Shown piece after piece: positions 19,344-29,190 of a stretch of DNA of 64,000 bases. The notes under the pieces were generated by a model, which was not told the DNA's origin, made no database searches, and saw only the letters and a program-made list of their open reading frames with translations. The DNA lies in contig NZ_JAIUCZ020000004.1 in NCBI RefSeq assembly GCF_020176955.2, positions 744,001-808,000 of the forward strand. The letters are read 5' to 3'. The position numbers were made by a program, and so were the translations under genes. The stretch's first letter is position 1; each line of letters starts with the position of its first letter. Origin of the DNA: Nocardia sp. alder85J (lineage in GTDB: Bacteria > Actinomycetota > Actinomycetes > Mycobacteriales > Mycobacteriaceae).

Positions 19344-21047
19344 ATGCTGACGTTGATGGACTGGTTCTGTGGCGCCGGTGGCTCCAGCCAGGGCGCGCAC
19401 GCTGTGCCCGGTGTCCGGGTCACCCACGCTGCGAACCACTGGGAGACAGCGATTTCCAGTCACTCCGCCAATTTCCCGGACGTCGATCACTATCTCGGGG
19501 ACATCCGGACCGCGCCGGTGGAGAAATGGCCGGTAGCCGACATCTTCTGGGCCTCCCCGGAATGCCCGCAGTGGAGCAGCGCCCGCGGCAAACGCCGTGA
19601 CTACGACGCCACCCTGCAAGGCGACCTGTTCGACGAACTGGTCCCGCACGACGAGGCCGCCGAACGATCCCGCGCGTTGATGGAGGAGGTTCCGCAATAT
19701 CTGCGGGGTGCGATCGCCCGCGGCCGCCGTGTCCGTGCGGGGGTGGTCGAGAACGTGGTAGAGGTGCGGGCCTGGGACCAGTGGAGCCGCTGGCTGCGCG
19801 AGATCCGTGTTCTGGGCTACCAGACGAGGACCATCGCGTTGAACTCGATGCATGCCCAGCCGCGCAGTGTGGCGCTGGCCCCGCAATCCCGCGACCGGTT
19901 GTACCTCGTCTACTGGGATCAGGCGTTGCAGCGGGAACCGGACTGGGACAAATGGTTACGGCCCCAAGCGTTCTGCCAGCATTGCGACCAATGGGTGCCC
20001 GCGATCCAGGTGTTCAAAAACGCCGACGCCGACATGGGCCGATACCGGGCCCAGTACGTGTACCGGTGCCCACGCGTATCCTGCCGCAACGCGATCGTCG
20101 AACCGCCCGCGATGCCCGCGGCGGCCGCGATCGACTGGACCATGCCCGGCACCCGAATCGGGGACCGGACCCGGCCGCTGGCGGAGAAAACCATGGACCG
20201 CATCCGGATCGGGCTGCGCAGGTATGCGACCACGACACCGATGATGGTGCCCGCCGGCGGCACCTGGCGTGACGACCCCACCCCGGTCACCACGCCGATG
20301 GGCTGCCGCACCACCCGCGAAAACGACGGCATCGCGATCCCGGGACCTTTTCTGGCGCTGCTGCGCTCGGACCGCCCCCGCACCATCGGACTGCACCAGC
20401 AGATGGCCACGATCGTGGCCGACGGCTCCAACCACGGCCTCGTGGTCCCGCCGACACTGCTGGTGCCCGCCGAAGGCCGCGACGGCAAAGAGGCCGTGCC
20501 CGCGACGCTGCCGCTGCGCACACAGACCACCCGCGCCGAAACCGCAGTGGCGTTCGTACCGTTCATCGCAGAACTTCGCGGCGGCGCCTCCGACGCCCGC
20601 CCGGTCAACCACGCGCTCGCGACCGTCACCGCCAGCGGCAACCACCACGGGCTGGTCACCCCGCCCGGACTGCCCGCACACGTGTGGGAGTCGATGTTGC
20701 TGCCCTACTTCAGCAGAAGCCTCCCACGCCCGGTGACCGTGCCGATGGGCGCGCTCACCAGTCGCGACACCTACGCCCTCACCAGTGACATCCACGAACC
20801 GGACATCGACGACGTCCGGTTCCGGATGCTCGAACCCCACGAAATCGGTGCCGCGATGGCGTTCGACCAGAACTACATCGTGCACGGCACCAAACGCGAC
20901 AAGGTCCGCCAGTACGGCAACGCCGTCACCCCCTGCGCCTCCGAAGTGCTGATCTGCGCCCTCGCCGAAGCCATCACCGGCAAAGACATCGACCGCTACG
21001 ACACCACGGGCTACGACACCACGGCCGGGTACGCGCACGCCGCCTGA
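19344..21047 (+). CDS. C5-cytosine DNA methyltransferase
   Basis: 567 aa from ATG 19344. Motif I FCGAGGSSQG binds AdoMet. The catalytic loop is SPECPQWSSARG with Cys74; VVENV is the ENV motif; QSRDRLYLV is motif VIII; VRQYGNAVTP near the C-terminus is motif X. The middle includes a possible zinc ribbon (CQHC, CPRVSC). The long target-recognition part contains three related strings built on NHGLV. No restriction endonuclease is adjacent, so it is a solitary or anti-restriction methylase, as often carried by phages and plasmids. Confidence 0.93.
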   Translation: MLTLMDWFCGAGGSSQGAHAVPGVRVTHAANHWETAISSHSANFPDVDHYLGDIRTAPVEKWPVADIFWASPECPQWSSARGKRRDYDATLQGDLFDELVPHDEAAERSRALMEEVPQYLRGAIARGRRVRAGVVENVVEVRAWDQWSRWLREIRVLGYQTRTIALNSMHAQPRSVALAPQSRDRLYLVYWDQALQREPDWDKWLRPQAFCQHCDQWVPAIQVFKNADADMGRYRAQYVYRCPRVSCRNAIVEPPAMPAAAAIDWTMPGTRIGDRTRPLAEKTMDRIRIGLRRYATTTPMMVPAGGTWRDDPTPVTTPMGCRTTRENDGIAIPGPFLALLRSDRPRTIGLHQQMATIVADGSNHGLVVPPTLLVPAEGRDGKEAVPATLPLRTQTTRAETAVAFVPFIAELRGGASDARPVNHALATVTASGNHHGLVTPPGLPAHVWESMLLPYFSRSLPRPVTVPMGALTSRDTYALTSDIHEPDIDDVRFRMLEPHEIGAAMAFDQNYIVHGTKRDKVRQYGNAVTPCASEVLICALAEAITGKDIDRYDTTGYDTTAGYAHAA

Positions 21048-21190
21048 CATCGCAGCCCAGCCCCGTCGCCTCGCTACTGCCGGCCCCGGCCACGGCCGGG
21101 ACAGGTTTCTTCCGCACGGAAAGAGCCTCTTGTGATGTGGAGTGTCGGTCTCTGCCTCCTCGACGAACCCGTGCAGACCGCGGTACCCCA

Positions 21191-21214
21191 CATTCGTACA
21201 TTCGTACATTCGTA
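21191..21214. repeat. Three tandem copies of an octamer
   Basis: CATTCGTA occurs three times in a row, 60 bases before the NUDIX gene. It may be a regulatory iteron or a simple slippage repeat. Confidence 0.85.
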
Positions 21215-21273
21215 GCCGTACAGCACATACCTGCACCGCGAACGCTGGCGCGTTTGGGTACAAGGAGGAAAAC

Positions 21274-21852
21274 ATGAGCCTCGACGAGCACCTTCAACAC
21301 AACCGGGACCAGCCCGGAAACAATCAGCCCGACGAACACCAACGGTTCCAGGTCGGAGTGAAAGCCGTGATCACCCAGCAACAACGGCTGTTGGTGGCGA
21401 AACACACGCACGGCGGCTCCTGGGATCTCATCGGCGGCCGGATCGCTACAGGCGGCGAAGCCATCACCCAAGCCCTCCGGCGCGAGATCCTCGAGGAGCT
21501 GCCCGGTGTCACCGATATCAGGATCGGCGGCATCCTCGCCGCCATGCGTCTTCCCGGCGTCCGTTTTCCCGACACATCGGAACTGCTTCTGCTGCTCTAC
21601 AGCGTGGACGCCACCATCCCAGCAACCCTCAGTACCGAGCATTGCGAATCACGCTGGGTCACAGCAGCAGAAGCAACCCAGCTCGGACCGGTCACAGCCG
21701 AAGCCGCCCGCGTCGCTCACCTGGATCGACAACCACCACCGAGCGGCCACCACCATCCGGCAGCAACCGGGCCGAGCACTGCCACGACACACGGCGGCCA
21801 GCGGCCTGACAGCCTGCCACGCACGCCTTCGCCGACGATCGAGCCGCGCTGA
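21274..21852 (+). CDS. NUDIX hydrolase
   Basis: 192 aa from ATG with AAGGAGG upstream. The Nudix box is clear: GGRIATGGEAITQALRREIL followed by EELPGV gives the GX5EX7REUXEEXGU pattern with the metal-binding glutamates. The enzyme should hydrolyse a nucleoside diphosphate linked to another group; the substrate is unknown. The tail after residue 150 is Pro/His-rich and probably disordered. Confidence 0.9.
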   Translation: MSLDEHLQHNRDQPGNNQPDEHQRFQVGVKAVITQQQRLLVAKHTHGGSWDLIGGRIATGGEAITQALRREILEELPGVTDIRIGGILAAMRLPGVRFPDTSELLLLLYSVDATIPATLSTEHCESRWVTAAEATQLGPVTAEAARVAHLDRQPPPSGHHHPAATGPSTATTHGGQRPDSLPRTPSPTIEPR

Positions 21853-22318
21853 CGGCTGTCCGGACGGACATCGATGCGCACGGACTGGGGCCGGCCGGTC
21901 AACGACACCCGGCCCCGGATACATTCGAGTACGACGTCTCCCGCATCGGCTCGTACGCTGGCAGACGCCACGATCTGTACCGGTTGCCCGGATCCGAGGA
22001 CCACGCCGACCCGCGCCGTCACCACGCTGTGGCCGCCATTTCCAGCGCCGGGCCCGCCGCGCGCGGCACTGCCCACTCTGTCATGATGCGACCTTCTCAT
22101 CCAGGTGCCAACAAGGGACCCAGGGCCGCGCGCCAAACCTCTCACCGCTTTTCGGGCTCGCCGGTCCGGGGATTCGCCGGTGGGGGCCACAGCCAGGACA
22201 GTGCGATCACGACTCGCCGAGCATCACGGCGGCGTTCGGGTCGGCGATGTCCCACCGCCCACACCCCCGCGATCAGCAACACGATCGGTGCGCACCCACT
22301 CGAGAAAGGCGTATCCAG
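21853..22318. other. No gene recognised
   Basis: About 470 bases without a convincing frame. Several frames cross it, but none shows family resemblance. Confidence 0.35.
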
Positions 22319-22519
22319 TTGGCACGACTTCCGAAAGCCGGTGACCGGGTCCGCATGACCGGTGTCATGCCCGGCGATCCCGATCCGCTCGACATCGGTG
22401 AGACCGGCACCGTCACCGGGATCAACGAACTCGCGTACGAGCGAACCCAGATTTTCGTCAACTGGGACAGTGGCCGCGGGCTCATCCTGCTCGAAGACGA
22501 CCCGTTCGAAATCCTGTAA
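22319..22519 (+). CDS. DUF4314-type small protein
   Basis: 66 aa from TTG. The core KAGDRVRMTG followed by IGETGTVTGI and IFVNWDSGRGLILL is a small SH3-like barrel family common on actinobacterial plasmids and phages. A second copy is at 29730-29924 (about half identical by eye). Function unknown. Confidence 0.75.
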   Translation: MARLPKAGDRVRMTGVMPGDPDPLDIGETGTVTGINELAYERTQIFVNWDSGRGLILLEDDPFEIL

Positions 22520-22538
22520 CCGTCCGGCCGCGCCAGGT

Positions 22539-22559
22539 GTTCCGGCTTCCCGCCGGAAC
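22539..22559 (+). terminator. Hairpin after the DUF4314 gene
   Basis: Eight perfect pairs, GTTCCGGC/GCCGGAAC, loop of five, 20 bases after the stop codon. Confidence 0.55.
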
Positions 22560-22607
22560 CCAATGTCTCGACAAACTTCTCGCTCCCGCGACCATATAAG
22601 GACAGCC

Positions 22608-22789
22608 ATGACCGTTCTGGATCAGTCACCGCCGCTGATGGTCACGCCAAGTCCCGCCCCGATCTCACCGTGATCGCAGACGCCCTCGGCAACGACATCA
22701 TCAACAGCGCCATCGCGGCCGGCTCGCACGACACGGGTCGGCCCACCGTCCGCAAGCGTGCCTGGAGCGCTGGCGGACGCGGTGACTGA
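22608..22789 (+). pseudogene. Small frameshifted gene
   Basis: ATG at 22608 has AAGGA upstream but its frame closes after 21 codons. An overlapping frame with no start codon continues with coding character (RPDLTVIADALGNDIINSAI) to TGA 22787. The simplest reading is a gene of about 60 codons with one indel near 22640. Confidence 0.4.
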
Positions 22790-22815
22790 CGACCTGCCAG
22801 CGCAACCCGCGGCCG

Positions 22816-23163
22816 ATGCCGGGCCACACCGGTGCCACATTGCCGTCCGGTTGCCCGGCCGTCGGCCTTTGGATCGGCGTACCTGCACTGAAAGAAGCAG
22901 CGTATGAACAATATTCAGTACATGCTTGGTGGGCGCAATTGCTGACCGCGACAGTACTGATCGCCGTGTCCGTGGTCACCGATTACGTCAACCGTCGCTT
23001 CGTGAATGGCGCGTTGCTGTCGGCGGTCGCTCGTCTGCTCGGGTTCGCCGGGATCATGGTCCTGGTCGCGGGCATCGTAACGCTGCTGGTTGGCTTCGCG
23101 GTGCCGCCGCTGACCGCCGATACGTTGTGCCCCAACGGCTCTGGGGCACACCCGGCCGGGTAG
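22816..23163 (+). CDS. Small membrane protein
   Basis: 115 aa. Two hydrophobic segments, LLTATVLIAVSVVTDYV and LLGFAGIMVLVAGIVTLLVG, are separated by a short basic stretch (NRRFVN), predicting a two-helix membrane protein with a short external tail containing one Cys. No family recognised; the start may lie later than 22816. Confidence 0.5.
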   Translation: MPGHTGATLPSGCPAVGLWIGVPALKEAAYEQYSVHAWWAQLLTATVLIAVSVVTDYVNRRFVNGALLSAVARLLGFAGIMVLVAGIVTLLVGFAVPPLTADTLCPNGSGAHPAG

Positions 23164-23188
23164 TCGACCATGGTCTGCGCCGATCCGT

Positions 23189-23500
23189 ATGTCCGGGTGC
23201 TCGTCAGGTGAGACGCTATGGCAGGCCCCCGGCGATCTCGTCGATGATGACTATGTTGCCGCCGTCGACGCCGCCATCGCCGACGCTGTGGCGGCGTTGC
23301 GCGGTGGGCTACGGACCACCGCCGACCAGGCGGCCGCCGATGCCGCGGCCGAGCGGTCGGTGATGGCAGCGAGGTATCTCGCTCCGGATCGATTGCAGGG
23401 CACGTCGTTTCAGGTCGGACTGCGCTCGCGCAACGGTTCCGGTCGGGCCGGATGCGTAAGTTCGCGGATCTGATCGGCCGGTTGCAGGCAGGCCGCGGCG
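23189..23500 (+). pseudogene. Relic of a VWA-domain gene
   Basis: The first frame (23189-23473) resembles the middle of the VWA protein at 38080-39705: VDAAIADAVAALRGGLRTTA and DAAAERSVMAARYLAPDRLQ match VDQAIAEASAAAATAA and DAAAEHALTAAWNIADEQLE. After about 23420 the match continues in another frame as RTALAQRFRSGRMRKFADLI and GRLQ (compare AQRLRSGRLGEFADLIGRF). Both ends are missing. Confidence 0.7.
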
Positions 23501-23741
23501 ACCGTCCACGCCACTGCCGCTACGCCCGGTGGACATCCCGCGGACGTACCGGTCGTCGGCCGTCCTCGACGTCTGACACGACATCAACGCCACGCCCTCG
23601 CCGGCACCGGTATCGCGCCGATCGGCCGTCCCACGCATCGCGGTGCCGGAATCGCTGCTGCCCGAAGGCACCACGCAGGTGTGACCCGGTGGTGTCCCGC
23701 TCGCGCCACCTCCCGGTGGCGCCGATCAGGAAGCCGCTCGT

Positions 23742-24191
23742 ATGTGCTGGCTCTGCGACCATCCCGATCACAATTTCGACGATTATCTCGACGGGCTCCA
23801 CGCCATCCTCTCCGATCACGACTACTTCATCCAAGGCGTCACCGGTGACCCGGAAACCGCCGGCTGTGCCTACACCGTCGGGCTGACCCGCCGCGATCGT
23901 CCCGAACTCGTCGTCACCGGCCTCCGGCATCCGCGGGCAGCGGCCGTCCTCGACCATGCCGCCCGGCTCCCCGCCACCGCGACGACCCCGGGGGCACGGA
24001 TCACGATCTCGGGCATCGTGTACGAGTCGCTCACCGTGGTCGACCCCACCGCGCGACTGCTCGTCGCCGAAGCGGTCTTCGGCCCGGACATCGCCGCCGT
24101 GCAACTGGCCCACCCGGATCGCTACGGATTGTGGCCGTGGGACCGCCGCTACACCGGCACCCAACCGTTGCTGGGCCTGCCCGCGTACTGA
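23742..24191 (+). CDS. DUF4262 domain protein
   Basis: 149 aa from ATG. MCWLCDHPDHNFDDYLDGLH with the CxxCDHP opening, then YTVGLTRRDRPELVVTGLRH, are the family signatures. The function of DUF4262 is unknown. These genes are common as singletons in actinobacteria. The end of the protein (RYGLWPWDRRYTGTQPLLG) is intact. Confidence 0.88.
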   Translation: MCWLCDHPDHNFDDYLDGLHAILSDHDYFIQGVTGDPETAGCAYTVGLTRRDRPELVVTGLRHPRAAAVLDHAARLPATATTPGARITISGIVYESLTVVDPTARLLVAEAVFGPDIAAVQLAHPDRYGLWPWDRRYTGTQPLLGLPAY

Positions 24192-24436
24192 CCGATCGAC
24201 GCCCCGCTCCGGCTCTCCGGAAACCCGCTGCTTCGTGGCCTGTGTGCTGCGGTGACGAACACCGTTTCCACCACCGTGCCGTGACCGAGCCCCACCTGCC
24301 GGTGATCGAGTCCGGCCCCGACCGGCCGGGGCAGTTGTTCCGAGAGAAAGTCCCGAAATCGTGCATGCCATCGACTGTTTCAGCGACCACCACCGCTATC
24401 TGTCGAATATTGCTGCCCATCCGGCGGCCTATCACG

Positions 24437-26008
24437 CAATGCCACGTAGGGTAAGTGGTGCGTCCGTGTGGTTTGTCATGCGGCGGGTAGGCGTCGCAGG
24501 TTGATGGTGGCCGGGCCGGTGTGTCGGATTCCTTTGTCGCACTTGCGTTTTATCAGGTAGGCGTTGTGACGTCCGCGTTTGATCTTGCGTGGGTAGCTGC
24601 GGTGGCGCCGGGGTGGGTTGAGCCGGGTAGTGATCTCAGTGGCGACCGAGGCGGTCACGTCGGGGTCGGTCCAGCGGTGAGGGGGGAAAAGCCGCCGTGC
24701 CGGTGGCGGTGCGGCGGATGATGTTGAGTGCGTGGATGAACGATATTCGGTCGGGGTCCAGGTCGGCGGCTTCGGCGGCGCGGGCCATGACCGCGGCGAT
24801 GGCGTAGTGGACGGTCAGCCACGCCCAGATCTCCTGATGGACCAATTCCGGCGACTTCGACCGGAGTACGGCGCCGGGGCCGCGGAGGTGGGTTTTCAGC
24901 TGGTCGTTCGCGGTTTCGTGTTCCCAGCGCTCGTGGTAGGCGCCGGCGATCTGGTCGGCGCGCACGGCCGCGGGATCGGTGAGGGTGGTCAGCAGCACGA
25001 TCAGCTCACCGTCGGGATTACGGTCGGGCACATCGTATTCCACGACGCGCACCAGGTGCGCGTCCTCGGCTTCGTCGAGGTCCTCGCCCGCGGCCGCGGC
25101 GGCCAGGATCGCTGCACGCCGCCGTTTCGACTGCACGGCAGGATCGATGAGTACCGACACGTAGGTGCCGTCCGCATGTACCCGCACCACCGGCAGGCGC
25201 AGATTGGTCGGTGCTCGCCACACCAGTTCGGCCCCACCGGCTTTCGCGGCCGCCCACGCATCGAAGGAGTAGAAACCCCGGTCCGCGCACAAGATCTCGT
25301 CACCGAGCAGCCGCGGATACAACCGGGCAGCCGCGGCACGTTCCCCGACAGTGATCGCGGTAACCTCCGCGGCCAGAAAAACATGCGTACCGCACTCGCT
25401 CAACGCGACCACCCGCGCTTTCGGATAGGTCGAGCGGTTGTCCCCGGACCCGTGATACCCGAATTCGGCCACATTCGATTCGGTGTCAGCCACGTCCACA
25501 TCGAAACCGTCGATGGCCACCAGCCGGCGCCCCGCCAGCCACGCCCCCCGCGTCGCCGGAGTCGCCACCGGTGCGGCAACCGACTCGAACACCCGCTCGA
25601 GAACCTTGGGCCCCAACCGTTTACGCGCCTGGGTGATCCCCGATGCCGTCGGCGGCGACCAGCCCGCATCCCAGCAACCCCACCGGGTCAGCGCCCCGGT
25701 CACCTTCACCGCGACCTCCTCATAGGAATCGCCGCCGAACAGGCACAACGCCATCGTCAGATACGCCACCACATGCGGAGGCAACTTCCCGCCCGACCGC
25801 TGCGCACGCGCCCCGCACACCATGACCGCATCCTCCACCCGAGCCCGGTCCACAACCCCTGCCAGCACACCCAGCGACACCATGTCCGGCGTCGCCACCA
25901 CCACGTCCGTCACCCCCGAGACACTGCCACACCCCCACCACAAGCACCCGAAAAATCAAACAGCACAACCAAACCACACGGACGCACCACTTACCCTACG
26001 TGGCATTG
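24437..26008 (-). mobile_element. IS4-family insertion sequence
   Basis: 1572 bp. The ends form an inverted repeat of nearly 40 bases beginning CAATGCCACGTAGGGTAAGT, and the flanks carry a perfect 10-bp duplication GCCTATCACG (24427-24436 and 26009-26018), as expected for this family. Confidence 0.95.
24476..25913 (-). pseudogene. IS4-family transposase with a frameshift
   Basis: The main frame (25913 down to 24636) holds an IS4-type N-terminal domain and the DDE motifs VAIDGFDVDV, LCADRGFYSFD and YHERWEHETANDQLK. The last 60 residues (TEITTRLNPPRRHRSYPRKI, RHTGPATINLRRL) are in another frame, 24658-24476. The switch fits one extra base in the G6 run at 24681-24686 (C6 on the coding strand). 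Without it the protein would end normally. A sequencing error or programmed slippage is possible. Confidence 0.88.
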
Positions 26009-26152
26009 GCCTATCACGTGGTGACCCACCCGACCGCGGAGCACGCGTTCGCGGCAACGGTGGAACCGGTACAGCGTTGATGCTGGGAAACGGATCCTCA
26101 CCGCGTGTCCCGGCACCTGCCTGCCAATCCTGAGACCAGAACGGATGTAACA

Positions 26153-26431
26153 GTGGGCGTCGTCCAGATCAATGGGTGCGACCGACTCGTCGACGAGGAC
26201 GGGTTCTATCTCGAGTTGACAGATATCGACGAGAGTGCACTACTGCTGCTGGTTGGAAATCCCGAGGATCCCACGGCCGGAATCGATCTGACCCCGGCCG
26301 CAGCACGCGCCCTTGCCACCGCGCTGTACGGCTGGGCGAGCACTCTACCAGCTCGCCCGCTCGGTCCAATGCTGAACGGCATCTCGACCCGGGCCCAACG
26401 ACTCTATCGCCACTTCGCCCGCATTCTCTGA
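26153..26431 (+). CDS. Hypothetical protein
   Basis: 92 aa from GTG 26153 (GTG 26105 would add 16). It begins VVQINGCDRLVDEDGFYLEL and continues as a beta-rich half followed by helices (AAARALATALYGWASTL). No family recognised. Fourteen bases separate it from the next gene, so they are probably co-transcribed. Confidence 0.6.
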   Translation: MGVVQINGCDRLVDEDGFYLELTDIDESALLLLVGNPEDPTAGIDLTPAAARALATALYGWASTLPARPLGPMLNGISTRAQRLYRHFARIL

Positions 26432-26444
26432 AGGTGACAGCTCG

Positions 26445-27086
26445 ATGATTCATCCCGACCTTCTCGATGAGCGAATACAGAGAATCCTCACGCCCCTGTC
26501 AATGTATCACGGTGCCGATATCACCGTCGAAGATCGGTATCGCATCAACGATGCGTACGACATGGACACCATTCTGCATATTCTTCATGACGCCGGGCTG
26601 GTGTCGACCGATATCCACTTCCATGATGCCAGTGACGACAATGGTCCTTACGGCTATTTCAGCAGGGACGTCCCCACACCCCGAGGCGACGTAACCGTCA
26701 CCTTCTCCGGCGTGGACTACGACCGGGAATTCAACGGCCCTCGCGACGATCAGGGCTACACCACCAACGCGCCCCTTCGCACCGTACTCGATTCCATCCT
26801 GCGATGGCTCCACGACCAGGACCAACAGGCCGACACGCGACTCACCGCGCTCCGCGACTCACCGCGGATGCAGCCGGGTGCTCCATCGGCCGAGCCCAGT
26901 GACCGGGTATCGGTGGTGTCACTGGGAGAACTCGTTGCCGCCGCCCGCGCTGGTGTCGAACTTTTCGGCACCGCAGGCGACCAGCTCGACGTCTTGAGCA
27001 GTAGTCAGATCGATGCCCTCCAGCGCGTCGCCGAAGCGTACGCCACCGAGGACGACCACGGTCCACAGGTCGCCATACGCATCTGA
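26445..27086 (+). CDS. Hypothetical acidic protein
   Basis: 213 aa from ATG with AAGGTGACA upstream. Acidic N-terminal half (INDAYDMDTILHILHDAGLV, DIHFHDASDDNGPYGYF) and a helical C-terminal part (LGELVAAARAGVELFG). No family recognised. Confidence 0.65.
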   Translation: MIHPDLLDERIQRILTPLSMYHGADITVEDRYRINDAYDMDTILHILHDAGLVSTDIHFHDASDDNGPYGYFSRDVPTPRGDVTVTFSGVDYDREFNGPRDDQGYTTNAPLRTVLDSILRWLHDQDQQADTRLTALRDSPRMQPGAPSAEPSDRVSVVSLGELVAAARAGVELFGTAGDQLDVLSSSQIDALQRVAEAYATEDDHGPQVAIRI

Positions 27087-27345
27087 CGTGTCTCCCGATC
27101 GCCGTCTCGACCGGATCTGCCCTCGACATCGGCCACTATCGACACACTTCGCGAATACGTCGATCTGCCTCGGATTCACTGTGCCATCGGCGGTGTCCAT
27201 GCGTCTCTGCTGCGCTGCGCGATACTGCGGCGAACAACTCTGTGATGCAGTGCGAAATTCCGCGCCGTGCCGCAGCGATGCAAGCACGTGCGCTGACCTT
27301 ATCGCGGCGCAACGCCAACTATCAGGAAGGCGGGCTCAAATTCAC

Positions 27346-27816
27346 ATGGCCCTCACAATTATCGGTATTGTCGCGACAACTGTCATCATTCTGCTTATCT
27401 TGGTATTTCTTCGTGTATCCCGTCGGCGCGCACCGCTGACAAAGATGTATGCGTCCGAGATTGCCTATCTCGCGACCGTGGGACGTGATGCCGAAGTCAC
27501 CGAAACCGGCGGCGGATGCACAGCCCTGTACGTGGAAGTCGGTGATGCTCGAATTATGCTTGCGACGAACAGATGGGACGGTTCGCTGGTCCGGGCGAAC
27601 GACCCGCGCGCAGAACTCAGCAGCGTCGGCTGGATGGTCGGTGTCTACGAAGCAGGTGCATTCGTTGCCGCAGGTTTCGATTCGAATCTGCGTGCGGCCG
27701 TCGCAGCCGCCTTCGAGTCGCTGAGAACAGGTCGAGCGATCGGCTCGGACCCGCAGACCCGACAAACACTCGAGGCCGCATTCGAACGGCCGGCATCCGG
27801 ACCGAATCGACCGTGA
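27346..27816 (+). CDS. Membrane-anchored hypothetical protein
   Basis: 156 aa from ATG. One N-terminal transmembrane helix (LTIIGIVATTVIILLILVFL) followed by a basic stop-transfer stretch (RVSRRR) predicts an anchor with the remaining soluble domain on the cytoplasmic side. No family recognised. The bases 27087-27345 before it show no gene. Confidence 0.6.
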   Translation: MALTIIGIVATTVIILLILVFLRVSRRRAPLTKMYASEIAYLATVGRDAEVTETGGGCTALYVEVGDARIMLATNRWDGSLVRANDPRAELSSVGWMVGVYEAGAFVAAGFDSNLRAAVAAAFESLRTGRAIGSDPQTRQTLEAAFERPASGPNRP

Positions 27817-28014
27817 CGGCACAGCGCCAGAACCCGGATACCGTCGGCAGCTCGCCCCTGGGGAACCTCGCGGACGAGTCCATGCTGTCGTCGACCACCG
27901 CCCGGTGAGCCGATCTCATCGCCGGTCGTCGTCGGTGATCGAGCTGCCCGACCGATCGAACTCGTCGAAACCGGCGCCGCGCGATCCGGCTGGAGTCGGT
28001 ACCCGGGCGTACAC

Positions 28015-28044
28015 GGCTGGCGAGAACCTGGCTGGCGAGAACCT
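28015..28044. repeat. Two tandem copies of a 15-bp unit
   Basis: GGCTGGCGAGAACCT is repeated once directly. It lies in a stretch (27817-28317) with no intact gene. Confidence 0.85.
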
Positions 28045-28096
28045 GGGGGAGAAGGGAGGCCGTCTTCTGTCTGCCGACGATCCGTGCGGCGCGCCC

Positions 28097-28262
28097 AGCC
28101 CGGCCATCGCGACCAGGCCCTGTTCTTGGCGGCATCCCGCGCGTATCGCGAGCGCGCGAACCAGAACTTCTCGACGACCTCGCGGCCGCAGCTTCCGACA
28201 TCGGACTGCCACACAACGAGATCCACCGCATGATGCGCTCCGCGCACCAGCGATCACACTGA
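28097..28262 (+). pseudogene. Possible primase C-terminal relic
   Basis: One frame reads RDQALFLAASRAYRERAN and then, after a frame change near 28160, another reads EPELLDDLAAAASDIGLPHN and EIHRMMRSAHQRSH before TGA. The pattern recalls the C-terminal helices of primase-polymerases. Very short and uncertain. Confidence 0.25.
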
Positions 28263-28317
28263 ATCCGCCCTCCTTCCGTCAGTGCACCACCGAAGCACCC
28301 CGGCCGGGAGTTTCAAC

Positions 28318-28869
28318 ATGTCTGGAGAGATCATGTCCCGCATCACCACCGATCGCGACTCGCACGGCCGACTGTCCGTCAGGGGCCGATCCCGGTACGC
28401 CGACGGCCACGCCGTCGTGCTCCACGACGGCCAGATCGTCCTGGCCGGCGACTTCGGCGAACCCACGATGCCCGCGGCCGTCGTGGATCTGCTCATCGAG
28501 ACCCTGCACGAAACCAGGCGCTACGTCACCACACCACGGATCCCCGACGACGCGATACTGTTGGCGCGCTGTGTCACCGACGACAGTATCTGGGCAACCA
28601 GCGAAGACCTCGCCGACCCCGAGCTCGCCGAGGAACTCGCCGGGGCGCCGTCTCGACCCGGCGCCGACATCGCCGTCACCGTCCAAGGCACAGACCGCAC
28701 GCTCGTCGCCGCCTACACCGTCCACACCAGTCCGCTCTCTCCGATCGGAGAGGATCCCGTCGATGTACTCGAACGACACGGATGGCGCGTAGTGACCGAT
28801 CATGGCCTGGACCGATGGGGCTATCTCAATCTGGTGGTCGAACGGCCCATCACCTCGACCGACACCTGA
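28318..28869 (+). CDS. Hypothetical protein
   Basis: 183 aa from ATG 28318 (ATG 28333 also possible). Visible parts are a beta-rich N-terminus (AVVLHDGQIVLAGDFGE), a central helix (AVVDLLIETLHETRRYV) and a C-terminal part ending VLERHGWRVVTDHGLDRWGY. No family recognised. Confidence 0.65.
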   Translation: MSGEIMSRITTDRDSHGRLSVRGRSRYADGHAVVLHDGQIVLAGDFGEPTMPAAVVDLLIETLHETRRYVTTPRIPDDAILLARCVTDDSIWATSEDLADPELAEELAGAPSRPGADIAVTVQGTDRTLVAAYTVHTSPLSPIGEDPVDVLERHGWRVVTDHGLDRWGYLNLVVERPITSTDT

Positions 28870-29190
28870 CCCAGCCCACCACGACCGCATCCCGTCATGC
28901 AGCCGGACACCCATCCGGCAACGTGAATTGCCGTTGCACACCAACGCAATCAGTGAACGCGTTGAGCCGACTGGGCAGCGGCCCCCACAACGGACTCACG
29001 TGGTCCGATCCAGTCGTACGCGCCACCGGTGACCACAACGCCCGAACCCGACCCCGACGACTACCGCGCCCCGGGCCGCAACCAGGTCGCAGCGGTCGGG
29101 CGCTGCGGGCCGCGGAACGCCGCGAGCGGGAATCACACTGTACGACAAGGCATCTCCCTGCAGGACAATGCCGAGGACAGGACATCCATC
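28870..29190. other. No gene recognised
   Basis: About 320 bases with no convincing frame or structure. Confidence 0.3.

Larger units (their letters stand above)
24361..26080 (+). pseudogene. Small gene interrupted by the IS4 element
   Basis: The left part (24361-24436, GTG start) reads VHAIDCFSDHHRYLSNIAAH and so on. The right part (26019-26080) continues in frame after the 10-bp duplication, reading VVTHPTAEHAFAATVEPVQR and ending in TGA. Joined length is 45 aa; an earlier start may exist. Function unknown. Confidence 0.55.
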
